In this document: positions 24,205 through 32,725 of the stretch, piece after piece | Layout of the letters: each line of letters starts with the position of its first letter | How positions within the stretch are numbered: position 1 is the first letter of the stretch | NCBI RefSeq assembly: GCF_030696665.1 | Contig: NZ_JAUYRV010000052.1 | Coordinates: 162,787-226,786 of the forward strand | From: Novosphingobium sp. | Lineage (GTDB): Bacteria > Pseudomonadota > Alphaproteobacteria > Sphingomonadales > Sphingomonadaceae | DNA: 64,000 nucleotides | Reading direction: 5' to 3' | Made by a program: the position numbers and the translations under genes | The notes under the pieces: generated by a model | Database searches by the model: none | Told to the model about the DNA's origin: nothing | What the model saw: the letters and a program-made list of their open reading frames with translations, nothing else

Positions 24205-24217
24205 ACCTAAGTTAGGT
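24205..24217. promoter_or_regulatory. Palindrome upstream of rmuC
   Basis: ACCTAA-G-TTAGGT is a perfect 13-bp palindrome, 29 bp ahead of the rmuC GTG start, in the 76-bp def-rmuC gap. It is a possible operator. No regulator can be assigned. Confidence 0.4.
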
Positions 24218-24245
24218 TCATGCTTCGTTCTATACTGGAGCAAGC

Positions 24246-25766
24246 GTGGACCCCGTTCTGATTCTCGTCGTGATCCTTGTCCTTCTGGCTGGCCTTGCGG
24301 TTGGCTGGTTCCTTGGCTCGCGCCCTGTGGCCGAATGGCGCGCACGGGCCGACAGCCGCGATGCCGAAGCCAAGGCGCACGAAGGCACGGTCAAGGCGAT
24401 GACGGTGGACCTTGCGGCGATGAGCGAACGGGCCAAGGCGCTGGAAGCAGGCCTTGCCGAATTGCAGGACGTGCGCCGCCACCGCGATGAACTGGCCCCG
24501 GCGCTGGCTGCCGCCCGCCAGAGCGCCGCCGATGCAGAAGTGGTGCGCGCCGAACTCGTCCGCATTCGCGACGAACGCGACAGCTTCCGCACGGCGGTCG
24601 AGCGGATGAAGGCCGATGCCGAAAACTTTGCCGAACAGAAACGCCTGCTGATTGCGGCGCAGGAAGCGCTGCGCAAGGAGTTCGAGAACGCCGGCAACAA
24701 AGTGCTGGAAAAGGCGCAGGAGACGTTCCTCGCCCGCGCGCAATCGCGGTTTGAGGAAAGCGAGAAGACCAGCGCGGAGCGGCTGAAATCGCTGCTCGCC
24801 CCGGTCGATCAGCGCCTACGCAGCTATGAAGAGCAGGTCGGCAAGCTGGAGAAAGAGCGCGTTGACGCCTTCGGCAATCTGACCGGCCTGATCCAGTCGA
24901 TGCGCGATGGTCAGGAAGCCGTGCGCGCCGCTGCGGCGCAGCTTGGCAACTCCCTGCGCAACGGCCCCAAAACGCGCGGGCGCTGGGGCGAGTTGCAGCT
25001 GCGCAATGTGCTGGAACAATGCGGCCTTGCCGAACACACTGATTTCGTCACCGAACATTCGGTCGATACCGACGAAGGCCGCCTGCGCCCCGATGCCATC
25101 GTGCGCGTGCCGGGCAACAAGCTGCTGGTGATCGACGCCAAGGTCTCGCTCAACGCCTATCAGGATGCGTTCGAGGCCGAGGATGACGATACCCGCAAGA
25201 TCGCGCTGAACGCCCACGTCCAGTCGATGCGCAACCACATCCAGACGCTGGGAGCCAAATCCTACCAATCGCAGTTCGAGGAAGCGCCGGACTACGTGCT
25301 GATGTTCGTGCCGGGTGAGCACTTCATCGCTGCTGCGCTGGAACGTGATCCGGGCCTGTGGGACTTCGCTTTCGAACGGCGCGTGCTGCTCGCCAGCCCC
25401 ACCAATCTCGTCGCCATTGCGCGCACCGTGGCGCAGGTCTGGCGGCAGGATGGCTTGGCCCGCGAGGCCCGCGAAATCGGCAAAATGGGCGGTGAATTGT
25501 ATGATCGTCTCGCCGTGGCCGCCGAACACCTCAAGCGCGTGGGCAACGGGCTGGACAGTGCGGTCAGCAATTACAACAAGTTCGTCGGCAGCTTTGAACG
25601 CAATGTGCTGTCAGCCGGGCGTCGCCTGAAAGACAAGCATATCGAAATCGGCAAGCGTGAGTTAGAAGAAGTGCCGCTGGTCGAAGCCGCACCGCGCTAT
25701 GCCGATGCGGAACCGGCGGCACTGGCAGCAGTTGCCAACGATGAAGGAGACGTGGCGGCGGAATGA
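24246..25766 (+). CDS. rmuC: DNA recombination protein RmuC
   Basis: A 506-residue protein: an N-terminal membrane helix (residues 3-25), a long coiled coil (about 30-200) and the RmuC nuclease-like domain (NGPKTRGRWGELQLRNVLE, LLVIDAKVSLNAYQDA). The family limits inversions between short inverted repeats. GGAG lies before the GTG start at 24246. The stop overlaps the next gene by four bases, so the lipoprotein downstream is co-translated. Confidence 0.93.
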   Translation: MDPVLILVVILVLLAGLAVGWFLGSRPVAEWRARADSRDAEAKAHEGTVKAMTVDLAAMSERAKALEAGLAELQDVRRHRDELAPALAAARQSAADAEVVRAELVRIRDERDSFRTAVERMKADAENFAEQKRLLIAAQEALRKEFENAGNKVLEKAQETFLARAQSRFEESEKTSAERLKSLLAPVDQRLRSYEEQVGKLEKERVDAFGNLTGLIQSMRDGQEAVRAAAAQLGNSLRNGPKTRGRWGELQLRNVLEQCGLAEHTDFVTEHSVDTDEGRLRPDAIVRVPGNKLLVIDAKVSLNAYQDAFEAEDDDTRKIALNAHVQSMRNHIQTLGAKSYQSQFEEAPDYVLMFVPGEHFIAAALERDPGLWDFAFERRVLLASPTNLVAIARTVAQVWRQDGLAREAREIGKMGGELYDRLAVAAEHLKRVGNGLDSAVSNYNKFVGSFERNVLSAGRRLKDKHIEIGKRELEEVPLVEAAPRYADAEPAALAAVANDEGDVAAE

Positions 25767-26548
25767 ACGTGGGGCATCGGACTTGCATCGTCACTTTGGC
25801 CGCCGCGATGGCGCTGGCGGGGTGCAACAGCGAGCCTAATCCGGTAGCCACAGAAGTGGACGTGAAGCCATCAGCGGTCGCCACTGGCCCGGCAGATCCA
25901 GCGCCAAGTCTTGCCCCGCTGCCAGATCCTGCTGCCAGCACCTCTGCTGCCGCTTTGCCGGACGAGCCTGTCGCCCTTGCCGGTGTGCGTTACGCGCCGC
26001 GTGATGATTGTTCGGCAAAACCGGGATGGGCCGCCTTCCGCAAAGCGCTCACCACCGCGGTCCGCGCCCGCGACGCCGATGCTCTGGCCGCGCTGGCAGC
26101 ACCCGACATCGCGCTCGATTATGGTGGGGGCAGCGGCTCCGACGAGTTGAAAAAGCGTCTTGCCGATCCCGAACGCGGGCTGTGGCAGGAGCTTTCTGCG
26201 ATCATGCCATTGGGCTGCGCTGTGGAAGCGGGCCTCGCCGCGATGCCCTGGGTGTTCTGGAACGCGCCCGAATCCATCGACAGCGGCACGGCCGTGCTGG
26301 TGCTGGGCGAAGAAACGCCGCTGCGCGAAAAGCCCGGCGGCAAGGACATCAGCCCTGCCGGATGGTTCATTGTCAGCATCGATCCGATGACGTTCGACCC
26401 TAAGGCCAAAGCTACGCGCGTCACGCTCGACAACGGCCAGAAGGGCTGGATCGAAACGGCAAAGCTGCGCAGCCTGCTCGATTATCGCCTGATTGCTGAA
26501 CCGCAGGACGGAACGTGGCGGATCACCGCGTTCATCGCTGGCGATTGA
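25763..26548 (+). CDS. Lipoprotein with SH3-like C-terminal region
   Basis: A 261-residue protein with a lipoprotein signal (LAAAMALAGC, Cys21), a Pro/Ala-rich linker to about residue 75, a helical domain (GWAAFRKALTTAVRARDADA) and a C-terminal beta region (LREKPGGKDIS, LDNGQKGWIETAKLRSLL) that reads as a bacterial SH3-like domain. Such domains bind peptidoglycan or peptides in the envelope. It starts inside the rmuC stop and ends directly against the convergent META-domain gene. The function is unknown. Confidence 0.75.
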   Translation: MNVGHRTCIVTLAAAMALAGCNSEPNPVATEVDVKPSAVATGPADPAPSLAPLPDPAASTSAAALPDEPVALAGVRYAPRDDCSAKPGWAAFRKALTTAVRARDADALAALAAPDIALDYGGGSGSDELKKRLADPERGLWQELSAIMPLGCAVEAGLAAMPWVFWNAPESIDSGTAVLVLGEETPLREKPGGKDISPAGWFIVSIDPMTFDPKAKATRVTLDNGQKGWIETAKLRSLLDYRLIAEPQDGTWRITAFIAGD

Positions 26549-26953
26549 TCAGTTTGCGGCAAGTTCAAGATCGAGCGCGTGTCCGCCCGAAACCAGTCTC
26601 ATGGTCTTGCCACTGCGCTGCATTTCCGGCGCGGCGGAAAGCAGCGCGTTAACCGCCTCTTCCTGCTGCCAGACCGGCCCTTCGCAGTACATGCGGGTCG
26701 CCATCAGCGGACCAGCAAGCAGCCGCCCACCTTCGACGCGATAGTCGCCGCCGATGCCGTTGCAGCCAACGTTCGCGCCCACGCGCACGTCATCGAAGCG
26801 CATCGTCGCCTTTTCCGGCGCAACCGGCGGGGCTCCGTCGATGCGTACGATTGTCCAACGCGTGCCGGAAAGGGCCGTGGTTCCCGAAGGCGCAGCCGCA
26901 CAGCTGCTGAGGAGTGCAGCGGGGACAAGAATCGAGGCGAGAGCCAAGCGCAT
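26549..26953 (-). CDS. META (HslJ-like) domain lipoprotein
   Basis: A 134-residue protein with a lipoprotein signal (LVPAALLSSC) and one META domain: LSGTRWTIVRIDG, VGCNGIGGDY and the second Cys in ATRMYCEG. HslJ-type proteins are envelope proteins linked to heat or antibiotic stress in enterobacteria. Here the role is not known. ATG 26953 is at the signal start. The gene abuts the convergent lipoprotein gene with no gap. Confidence 0.85.
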   Translation of the reverse strand: MRLALASILVPAALLSSCAAAPSGTTALSGTRWTIVRIDGAPPVAPEKATMRFDDVRVGANVGCNGIGGDYRVEGGRLLAGPLMATRMYCEGPVWQQEEAVNALLSAAPEMQRSGKTMRLVSGGHALDLELAAN

Positions 26954-27011
26954 GCCTAGTCCATACGCCCATGCGACTGAGCGAAGGATTAACCGGACAG
27001 TACGTGGGTGT

Positions 27012-27815
27012 TCAGACTTCGAGCTTTGCCAGCACTTCGTACGCCAGCACAGCGCCTGCCACCGCAGCATTCAGGCTGTCCGCCCGCCCCTTCATCGGCA
27101 TGGTCACGCGCAAATCGCAGGCCATCTCATAGTCCTCGGGCAGCCCACGCGATTCGTTGCCGACCATCACGAAGCACGGGGCGGTATAGGCCGCCTCGCG
27201 ATAGGGCGACGCTTCACGCAGGCTGGCCGCCACCAGTTGCCCTTGGCCTTCGCGCAACCATGCGTGAAATTCATCCCAACGCGCCTGCGCCAACTGCTCG
27301 GTAAAGATCGCGCCCATGCTGGCCCGCACTGCCTCTACCGAGAACGGATCGACGCAATCATCAATCAGGATCAGCCCGCCTGCACCCACCGCATCGGCAG
27401 TGCGCAGCATCGTGCCAAGATTGCCCGGATCGCGCAGCGCATGTGCCACCAGCCAGATCGGCGCTGTGCTGCGGTCAATCAGCTGGATCGAGGTGTCCCA
27501 TTCAGCAAATACCCCGGCAACCGCCTGCGGGTTCTCCTTGCCGGTAACTTTTGACAGAATATCCAGCGGCAGTTCAATCACTTCGCCGCCTGCGGCATCC
27601 ACTGCCGCTTCAAGGTCATCGAGCAACGGATGCCCTTCGCGCCCCTGCGCCATCAGCAGGATTTCCGGCAGCCGCCCGCCTTCGCGCGCATCGGTGAGCA
27701 GGCGCAAACCCTCAGCGAGGAACTTGCGTTCGCGCCGCCGGTGCTTCTTTTCCCGCAAGCTGCGGACGAATTTTACCGTGGGATTGGAATATCCAGTGAT
27801 GATCTTGCGCGTCAT
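27012..27815 (-). CDS. SPOUT-family (TrmH/RlmB-type) RNA 2'-O-methyltransferase
   Basis: A 267-residue knotted methyltransferase with an N-terminal substrate-binding domain (NPTVKFVRSLREKKHRRRER) and the three SPOUT motifs: RDPGNLGTMLRTADA, VMVGNESRGLPEDY and MPMKGRADSLNAAVAGAV. It uses SAM to methylate a ribose in rRNA or tRNA. The nucleotide target cannot be deduced. It lies 38 bp after the ptsH start-side gene block ends and is not functionally tied to it. Confidence 0.9.
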   Translation of the reverse strand: MTRKIITGYSNPTVKFVRSLREKKHRRRERKFLAEGLRLLTDAREGGRLPEILLMAQGREGHPLLDDLEAAVDAAGGEVIELPLDILSKVTGKENPQAVAGVFAEWDTSIQLIDRSTAPIWLVAHALRDPGNLGTMLRTADAVGAGGLILIDDCVDPFSVEAVRASMGAIFTEQLAQARWDEFHAWLREGQGQLVAASLREASPYREAAYTAPCFVMVGNESRGLPEDYEMACDLRVTMPMKGRADSLNAAVAGAVLAYEVLAKLEV

Positions 27816-27853
27816 CGTGCCCCAATGCGCGAGTCAGCGCGCTGCGGCAACTG

Positions 27854-28150
27854 CTAGTCTTCGCCGAAGCCGTCCTTGATCAGCCCGGTCAGCTTCATCA
27901 GGATCGCGTCCGCCTCGCCTTCAGGCCCGGCAACTGCAACGTCCACCGTATCGCCCTTGGCGGCGCCCAGCATCATCAACCCGAGGATGGACCCGCCGGC
28001 GGCATCAGTGCCGTCCTTGGCCACCGTAACGTCAAACCCGGCAGGCAGCTTGGCCACCGCGTTCACAAACTTGGCACTGGCACGGGCATGCAGGCCGCGC
28101 TGGTTGACGATCGTTACCGTTTCGCGGGTGACATAGCCCTGATCCGACAT
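27854..28150 (-). CDS. ptsH: Phosphocarrier protein HPr
   Basis: A 98-residue HPr. The phosphorylated His is in NQRGLHARASAKF (His21) and the regulatory Ser in AAGGSILGLMML (Ser54), the site for HprK. In alphaproteobacteria it belongs to a regulatory rather than sugar-transporting PTS. ATG 28150 follows the EIIA stop by one base (TGA-G-ATG). An ATG at 28159 would overlap that gene. The last gene of the chvI-chvG-hprK-rapZ-ptsM-ptsH block. Confidence 0.94.
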   Translation of the reverse strand: MSDQGYVTRETVTIVNQRGLHARASAKFVNAVAKLPAGFDVTVAKDGTDAAGGSILGLMMLGAAKGDTVDVAVAGPEGEADAILMKLTGLIKDGFGED

Positions 28151-28151
28151 C

Positions 28152-28556
28152 TCATGCATCCTGTCCGAGAAATTCGGAAGCGATCGTTATGTAATTGCGT
28201 CCGGCATCGCGTGCCGCCGCAGTCGCTTCCTTTACGCCCATGCAGCCGCGCGCCTTGGCAAGGCGGATCAGCATGGGCAGATTGATTCCAGCAATCACTT
28301 CGACCCGGCCCGCCTGCATCAATGAGATCGCAAGGTTCGACGGCGTGCCGCCAAACAGGTCGGTCAGGATGATCACACCCTCTCCGCTGTCGACACGTTT
28401 GATCGCGTCGGCAATTTCCTTGCGGCGTTTTTCCATGTCATCGTTGGGGCCGATGCACACGCCGATGACATCGCTTTGTCGGCCGACGACATGCTCCATC
28501 GCGTGGATGAATTCGTCGGCGAGCGCGCCGTGGGTAACCAGGATAAGACCGATCAT
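28152..28556 (-). CDS. ptsM: PTS EIIA (mannose/fructose-type) regulatory protein
   Basis: A 134-residue EIIA-Man-family protein. The phosphorylated His is in LVTHGALADEF (His9), followed by ILTDLFGGTPSN and the C-terminal IASEFL. There are no EIIB or EIIC genes nearby, so the protein probably passes phosphate-linked signals within the HPr/HprK regulatory circuit. ATG 28556 begins at the standard family start. 166 bp separate it from rapZ. I see no gene in that gap. Confidence 0.93.
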   Translation of the reverse strand: MIGLILVTHGALADEFIHAMEHVVGRQSDVIGVCIGPNDDMEKRRKEIADAIKRVDSGEGVIILTDLFGGTPSNLAISLMQAGRVEVIAGINLPMLIRLAKARGCMGVKEATAAARDAGRNYITIASEFLGQDA

Positions 28557-28722
28557 GAAAGGGGCAGGCTCCGAAGTGCAGCCGGGCATTCTGCCGTGTG
28601 TGCGATGAACGCAAGCTTGGCGAAAATGCGGGACGCGCAAGACGACTGGGAATTGAAATACATGGCTTCCAGTGCTGCCCCACCCATACGTCTTTTCCCT
28701 CGCGCTCTACGGGCAGCCTGCG

Positions 28723-29640
28723 TCAAAGTTTTTGACCTTCAAGCAGATCTGCCGCCCGCGACGCGAGGTTGCGATGCAGCAATGTGGGTGAAAATCCCGC
28801 CGCGCGCAAGGCGGAAGCGATCTGCTCTGCCATGAACACCGAACGGTGCTTCCCCCCGGTGCAGCCGAAAGCCACGTGGACATAGGCCTTGCCTTGTTCC
28901 TGATAGCGCGGAAGCAACAGCAGAAGAAGATCGCGAATGCGTTCAAACGCCTCGGAAAATGCGGGATCTTGGCGGATATAGTTACCCACCGCAGCGTCCT
29001 GTCCGGTCTGCGGGCGCAGCACATCGACCCAGTGCGGATTGGCCAGAAAGCGCATGTCGAAAACCAGATCGGCCAGTGGCGGTGTCCCCCGCGAAAAGCC
29101 GAAACTGCTGATCGTCAGCGTCGGCTGCGATGGCGTTTCGGCCCCGAATTGCGCGCGAATCGCTGCCTGCAGATCGTTGCTGGTGAAGCTGGTGGTGGTG
29201 ATCACCACATCGGCCCAGCGGCGCAGCGGTTCGAGCAGTTCACGCTCGGCCATGATCCCGGTGGCGGCGGGCTTGTCCTCGCTCATCGGATGGCGGCGGC
29301 GCGTCTCGTTGTAGCGGCGCTCAAGTTCGGCCCCGGCGCAATCGAGGAACAGTGTGGTGACCTGCAAATCCTTGCGCTGCGACAGCTTCTTGACCAGATC
29401 AATGGTCCGCGCCGGATCGAAGCCGCGCGTGCGCGTATCAAAGCCGATGGCCATTGGCCCGCTCGATTCCATCCGGGCAGACCCCGGCTCAGTTTCAAGC
29501 AGGCGGTCCAGCAGGCGTATCGGGAAATTGTCGATCGCTTCCCAGCCAATATCTTCAAGCGTGCGCAGCGCGGTCGTCTTGCCCGCGCCCAGCAGGCCAG
29601 TGACAAGCAGTATGCGCTGCGGTGAAGAGTCGTCCGTCAT
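28723..29640 (-). CDS. rapZ: RNase adapter protein RapZ
   Basis: A 305-residue P-loop protein. It has Walker A VTGLLGAGKTT with the following LEDIGWEAIDNFP, and the C-terminal family signature FGCTGGKHRSVFMAEQI. In E. coli RapZ guides RNase E to the sRNA GlmZ and senses glucosamine-6-phosphate. In alphaproteobacteria it typically lies between hprK and ptsM, as here, and its target is less clear. Confidence 0.94.
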   Translation of the reverse strand: MTDDSSPQRILLVTGLLGAGKTTALRTLEDIGWEAIDNFPIRLLDRLLETEPGSARMESSGPMAIGFDTRTRGFDPARTIDLVKKLSQRKDLQVTTLFLDCAGAELERRYNETRRRHPMSEDKPAATGIMAERELLEPLRRWADVVITTTSFTSNDLQAAIRAQFGAETPSQPTLTISSFGFSRGTPPLADLVFDMRFLANPHWVDVLRPQTGQDAAVGNYIRQDPAFSEAFERIRDLLLLLLPRYQEQGKAYVHVAFGCTGGKHRSVFMAEQIASALRAAGFSPTLLHRNLASRAADLLEGQKL

Positions 29641-29703
29641 CGTTCCCTAGCCATGCGCGCTAGCGCCTCACTTGGAAAGTCCGCAATATCGGCCTGTCCC
29701 CAA

Positions 29704-30129
29704 TCAGGAAATCGGTAACCCGTGGACGTTCAGCGCAATCTCGGCCCGCAAGGCCAGCACCGGGCTGTGTGGCCAAAGCTCCACCAGCGGCAGATCCACG
29801 CCTTCAACCGTGATGCGCCCGGCTTCTGCAATGAAACGGGGCGCTGCTGCATCCAGCCGCAGCACCAGCGCAACCGGCACAGGTGGAGAAACCGGAAAGT
29901 CGATCAGGCCCACATTGCGGACTTCCAGCTTGCCAGCGATCTGCGGATGCGGCGCGGCGATGAGTCTTCCCGCTTGCACGTCAAGCATTACGCCATCATC
30001 GCCCACCAGCGTGGCCCCGCGATCGATCAACGCCAAAGCAAGGCTCGATTTGCCAGCCCCGGGCGCACCTTCGATCAGGACGCCGCGCCCGCCGATCGCC
30101 ACACACCCAAATTGCAGCGCGCGGCTCAT
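29704..30129 (-). CDS. hprK: Short-form HPr kinase/phosphorylase
   Basis: A 141-residue HprK that consists of the catalytic domain only. Walker A GAPGAGKSS, the base motif VGDDG and the signature IAGKLEVRNVGLI are present. The N-terminal domain of Firmicutes HprK (about 130 residues) is missing, as is normal in alphaproteobacteria. It phosphorylates Ser of HPr in response to metabolite levels. Its start overlaps the chvG stop by four bases (ATGA), linking sensor kinase and PTS control in one transcript. Confidence 0.92.
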   Translation of the reverse strand: MSRALQFGCVAIGGRGVLIEGAPGAGKSSLALALIDRGATLVGDDGVMLDVQAGRLIAAPHPQIAGKLEVRNVGLIDFPVSPPVPVALVLRLDAAAPRFIAEAGRITVEGVDLPLVELWPHSPVLALRAEIALNVHGLPIS

Positions 30130-31697
30130 TCACCGTCCTCCGCTTCGAGCGGCACGCTCAGCACCAGCCATGCGCCGGGCTTGCCATCCGGCCTGTCACC
30201 GATAGTCAGCGTGCCGTCATGCGCCTCGGCTATGGTGCGCGCGATGGCAAGGCCAAGGCCGCTGTGTGCGCCAAAGGCTTCCTCGGTGGGGCGCACCGAA
30301 TGGAACCGCTCGAACACTTTCCGGCGCTCACCCTCGGGAATGCCCGGGCCGCTGTCAGACACCGCGACATGCGCAGCATCGCCATCACCCCACACCACCA
30401 CTTCAACTGTGCCGCCAGCAGGCGAAAAGGACACGGCGTTGTCGAGCAGGTTTTCCAGCACGCGCTCCAGCCGCGCGGCATCGCCGGGCACCACGGTGTC
30501 GCCACCCTCGCGGCGCAGGCGGATGGGGATGGAGCCGCGCGTCCGTACATCGCGCGCGCCGACCACTTGTGAAGCCAGCGCGGCAAGATCGACGGCCATG
30601 AAGGTCGCGCGGCTCAGTTCGGCATCGATCCGGCTGGCATCGGCAATCTCGGTGATCAGCCGGTCGATCCGCTGCACATCATGTGCGGCAATGTCGGCCA
30701 GCTGGCGGCGCAGCGCGGGGTCTTCCACCCGCTCCATCGTCTCCAGCGCGCTGGAAAGCGAAGCCAGCGGGTTCTTTAGTTCGTGCGCAACATCGGCGGC
30801 AAAGGTCTCCACCGCGTCGATGCGCTGGCGCAGCGCGGTGGTCATGTCCGACACCGCACGGGCGAGCAGGCCGATTTCATCCCCACGGTCCGGCAGGCGC
30901 GGCACCACCACCTCGCGCTCACGCCCCAGCCGGACCCGCACTGCCGCCCGCACCAGCGCACGCAACGGCTGGACGATGGTCCGCGCCAGATAGAGCGAGA
31001 GTTGCACCGACAGCAGCAGCGCCAGCCCAATGATAATCACCAGCGTCTGGCGCGCATCGCGCACTGCCTGCGTCACGTCCAGCGCGTTGCGCAGGGACAG
31101 CAGTACTTCGCGCTTGTCGCCCACCGGGGTCGCTGCAGTGATAACTGGCGTGCGATCGGGTGCGTAGCGAAGATAGACCTCGGTCCGCCCGGATGCGCGC
31201 GCAGCCTGTATCTCGGGCCAGCTACCCGCCGGACGTTCGGCGGTATCGCTGTAGCGCTCAATCGTCGGCGCGTTCACGATGAAGTCCACCCCCCGGTCCA
31301 GCCAACGCGCGGCCTGCTGATACCACGGCTCGCTTTCGGGATCGATCAGCTTGAATGAAGGCGACGCTTCCAGAAAGCTGTCCGCCAGCAACTGGCTCTC
31401 GCCATCATAAAGGCGCAACCGCAACACTTGCTCGGTGCCAATCCGCGCCAGCAGGGCTTTGCGCTGTTCCATGTCCATCCCGATCAGGCCATCGGCGGCA
31501 ATCTCCACTTCGGCGCGCGCCAACTTGAACCGCTCTTCGATCAACTGTTTGCGATAGCTGTCGAGATAGAAGAACCCACCCGCCAGCAGTGCCAGCGCGA
31601 TGACATTGACGAACAGGATACGCGTGGTGAGCGACACGCCGCGAATCCGCCAAAGATTGCGCAACCGCCGCCCGCGTGTTCCGTGTCGGGGGTTCAA
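30126..31697 (-). CDS. chvG: Sensor histidine kinase ChvG
   Basis: About 523 residues: a cytosolic N-terminus, TM1 (about 25-45), a periplasmic sensor domain of about 170 residues, TM2 (about 218-238), HAMP, the phospho-acceptor His in HELKNPLASL (about 305) and a HATPase domain (N box LLDNAVSF, GPGIPEGER, GLGLAIART). ChvG/ExoS senses envelope or acid stress and is restrained in the periplasm by ExoR-type proteins in rhizobia. The start is uncertain. A TTG at 31697 directly after the chvI stop is taken, without a strong ribosome site. Confidence 0.92.
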   Translation of the reverse strand: MNPRHGTRGRRLRNLWRIRGVSLTTRILFVNVIALALLAGGFFYLDSYRKQLIEERFKLARAEVEIAADGLIGMDMEQRKALLARIGTEQVLRLRLYDGESQLLADSFLEASPSFKLIDPESEPWYQQAARWLDRGVDFIVNAPTIERYSDTAERPAGSWPEIQAARASGRTEVYLRYAPDRTPVITAATPVGDKREVLLSLRNALDVTQAVRDARQTLVIIIGLALLLSVQLSLYLARTIVQPLRALVRAAVRVRLGREREVVVPRLPDRGDEIGLLARAVSDMTTALRQRIDAVETFAADVAHELKNPLASLSSALETMERVEDPALRRQLADIAAHDVQRIDRLITEIADASRIDAELSRATFMAVDLAALASQVVGARDVRTRGSIPIRLRREGGDTVVPGDAARLERVLENLLDNAVSFSPAGGTVEVVVWGDGDAAHVAVSDSGPGIPEGERRKVFERFHSVRPTEEAFGAHSGLGLAIARTIAEAHDGTLTIGDRPDGKPGAWLVLSVPLEAEDGE

Positions 31698-31698
31698 T

Positions 31699-32457
31699 TC
31701 ATTCGTCGGCAAAGCTGTAGCCTGCGCCGTACAGCGTCTCGATCGCACCAAAGCTGCCATCAACGGCCCGGAATTTGCGGCGCAGGCGCTTGATATGGCT
31801 ATCGATCGTCCGATCATCGACGAACACATCATCGTGATAGGCGGCGTCCATCAATGCGTTGCGCGTCTTGACCACCCCGGGCCGCATGGCCAACGCTTCA
31901 AGGATCAGGAACTCGGTGACGGTCAACGAAACCGCCGCATCATCCCATGTCACCGCATGGCGCGCCGGGTCCATCACCAGCCGCCCGCGCCGGATCGGAT
32001 CGGGCAAAGGCTCTGCGTCTTGAGACTCTTCCGCCTCCGCTTCGCGTCGCACAATGTCACTGCGGCGCAGGATCGCCTTGATCCGCGCCACCAGCAACCG
32101 GTGGCTGAACGGCTTGGCGATATAATCATCCGCGCCCATCGAAAGGCCCAGCGCCTCGTCAGCCTCGTCATCCTTGCTGGTCAGGAAAATCACCGGCAAG
32201 TCGCTTTTTTCGCGCAAGCGGCGCAGCAATTCGAGGCCATCCATGCGCGGCATCTTGATATCGCAAACGGCAAGATCCGGCGGATTGTCCAGCAGCGCCT
32301 TCAGCGCGGTATCACCATCGTTGTAAAGCCGCGTTGCAAAGCCTTCGGTCTGCAAGGCTATCGACACCGTTGTCAGGATATTGCGGTCATCATCGACCAG
32401 CGCAATTGTGCGCGGAGCATCGGGTGCATCGGCACGGGCAGGAAGCTGGCTGGCCAT
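31699..32457 (-). CDS. chvI: Response regulator ChvI
   Basis: A 252-residue OmpR-type regulator. The receiver domain has acidic residues in LVDDDRN, the phospho-Asp in [13 protein letters not shown], and T/K at FLTSKDD. The winged-helix domain contains [25 protein letters not shown] and ends [16 protein letters not shown]. It partners ChvG, whose gene follows directly. ATG 32457 is chosen over TTG 32463. It diverges from pckA, a gene arrangement conserved in alphaproteobacteria. Confidence 0.93.
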   Translation of the reverse strand: MASQLPARADAPDAPRTIALVDDDRNILTTVSIALQTEGFATRLYNDGDTALKALLDNPPDLAVCDIKMPRMDGLELLRRLREKSDLPVIFLTSKDDEADEALGLSMGADDYIAKPFSHRLLVARIKAILRRSDIVRREAEAEESQDAEPLPDPIRRGRLVMDPARHAVTWDDAAVSLTVTEFLILEALAMRPGVVKTRNALMDAAYHDDVFVDDRTIDSHIKRLRRKFRAVDGSFGAIETLYGAGYSFADE

Positions 32458-32584
32458 TGCCAATAGCGTCTACCGGCAGGGCGCGCGCCTTGCAACTTCC
32501 CGGTAAAATGCGCCGCAATGCAGCATTTTCACAGTTGCATGACGCGCAACTTGCTGCGCAAAAAACTTCGTTGTCGCGTGTCAT

Positions 32585-32613
32585 TTGACGCAGCAAAGGC
32601 AGGTGACTATGCG
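32585..32613 (+). promoter_or_regulatory. Candidate promoter for pckA
   Basis: TTGACG, 17 bp, TATGCG in the 268-bp divergent chvI-pckA gap, about 113 bp ahead of the pckA start. The -10 is weak, so an activator may be needed. The rest of the gap is AT-richer than the genes. A ChvI site is plausible but I cannot define one. Confidence 0.4.
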
Positions 32614-32725
32614 CAGATCAAGAATCAGTGCATTCGTATTCGCACCCATGCGAATGCGGTCTTGTACGTAGCCTTGCGCCGGGCGGCACCATTCCGCTTT
32701 CGGCGCCACCAACGGGAGGCCAGAA

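Noticed and set aside
24231..24236. TATACT as a -10 box for rmuC
   Set aside because: It is only ten bases before the start codon, overlaps the ribosome site region and has no -35 at 16-18 bp.
28557..28722. Possible small gene between ptsM and rapZ
   Set aside because: Short frames here lack ribosome sites and recognisable motifs. I see nothing beyond a likely leader of the downstream gene.
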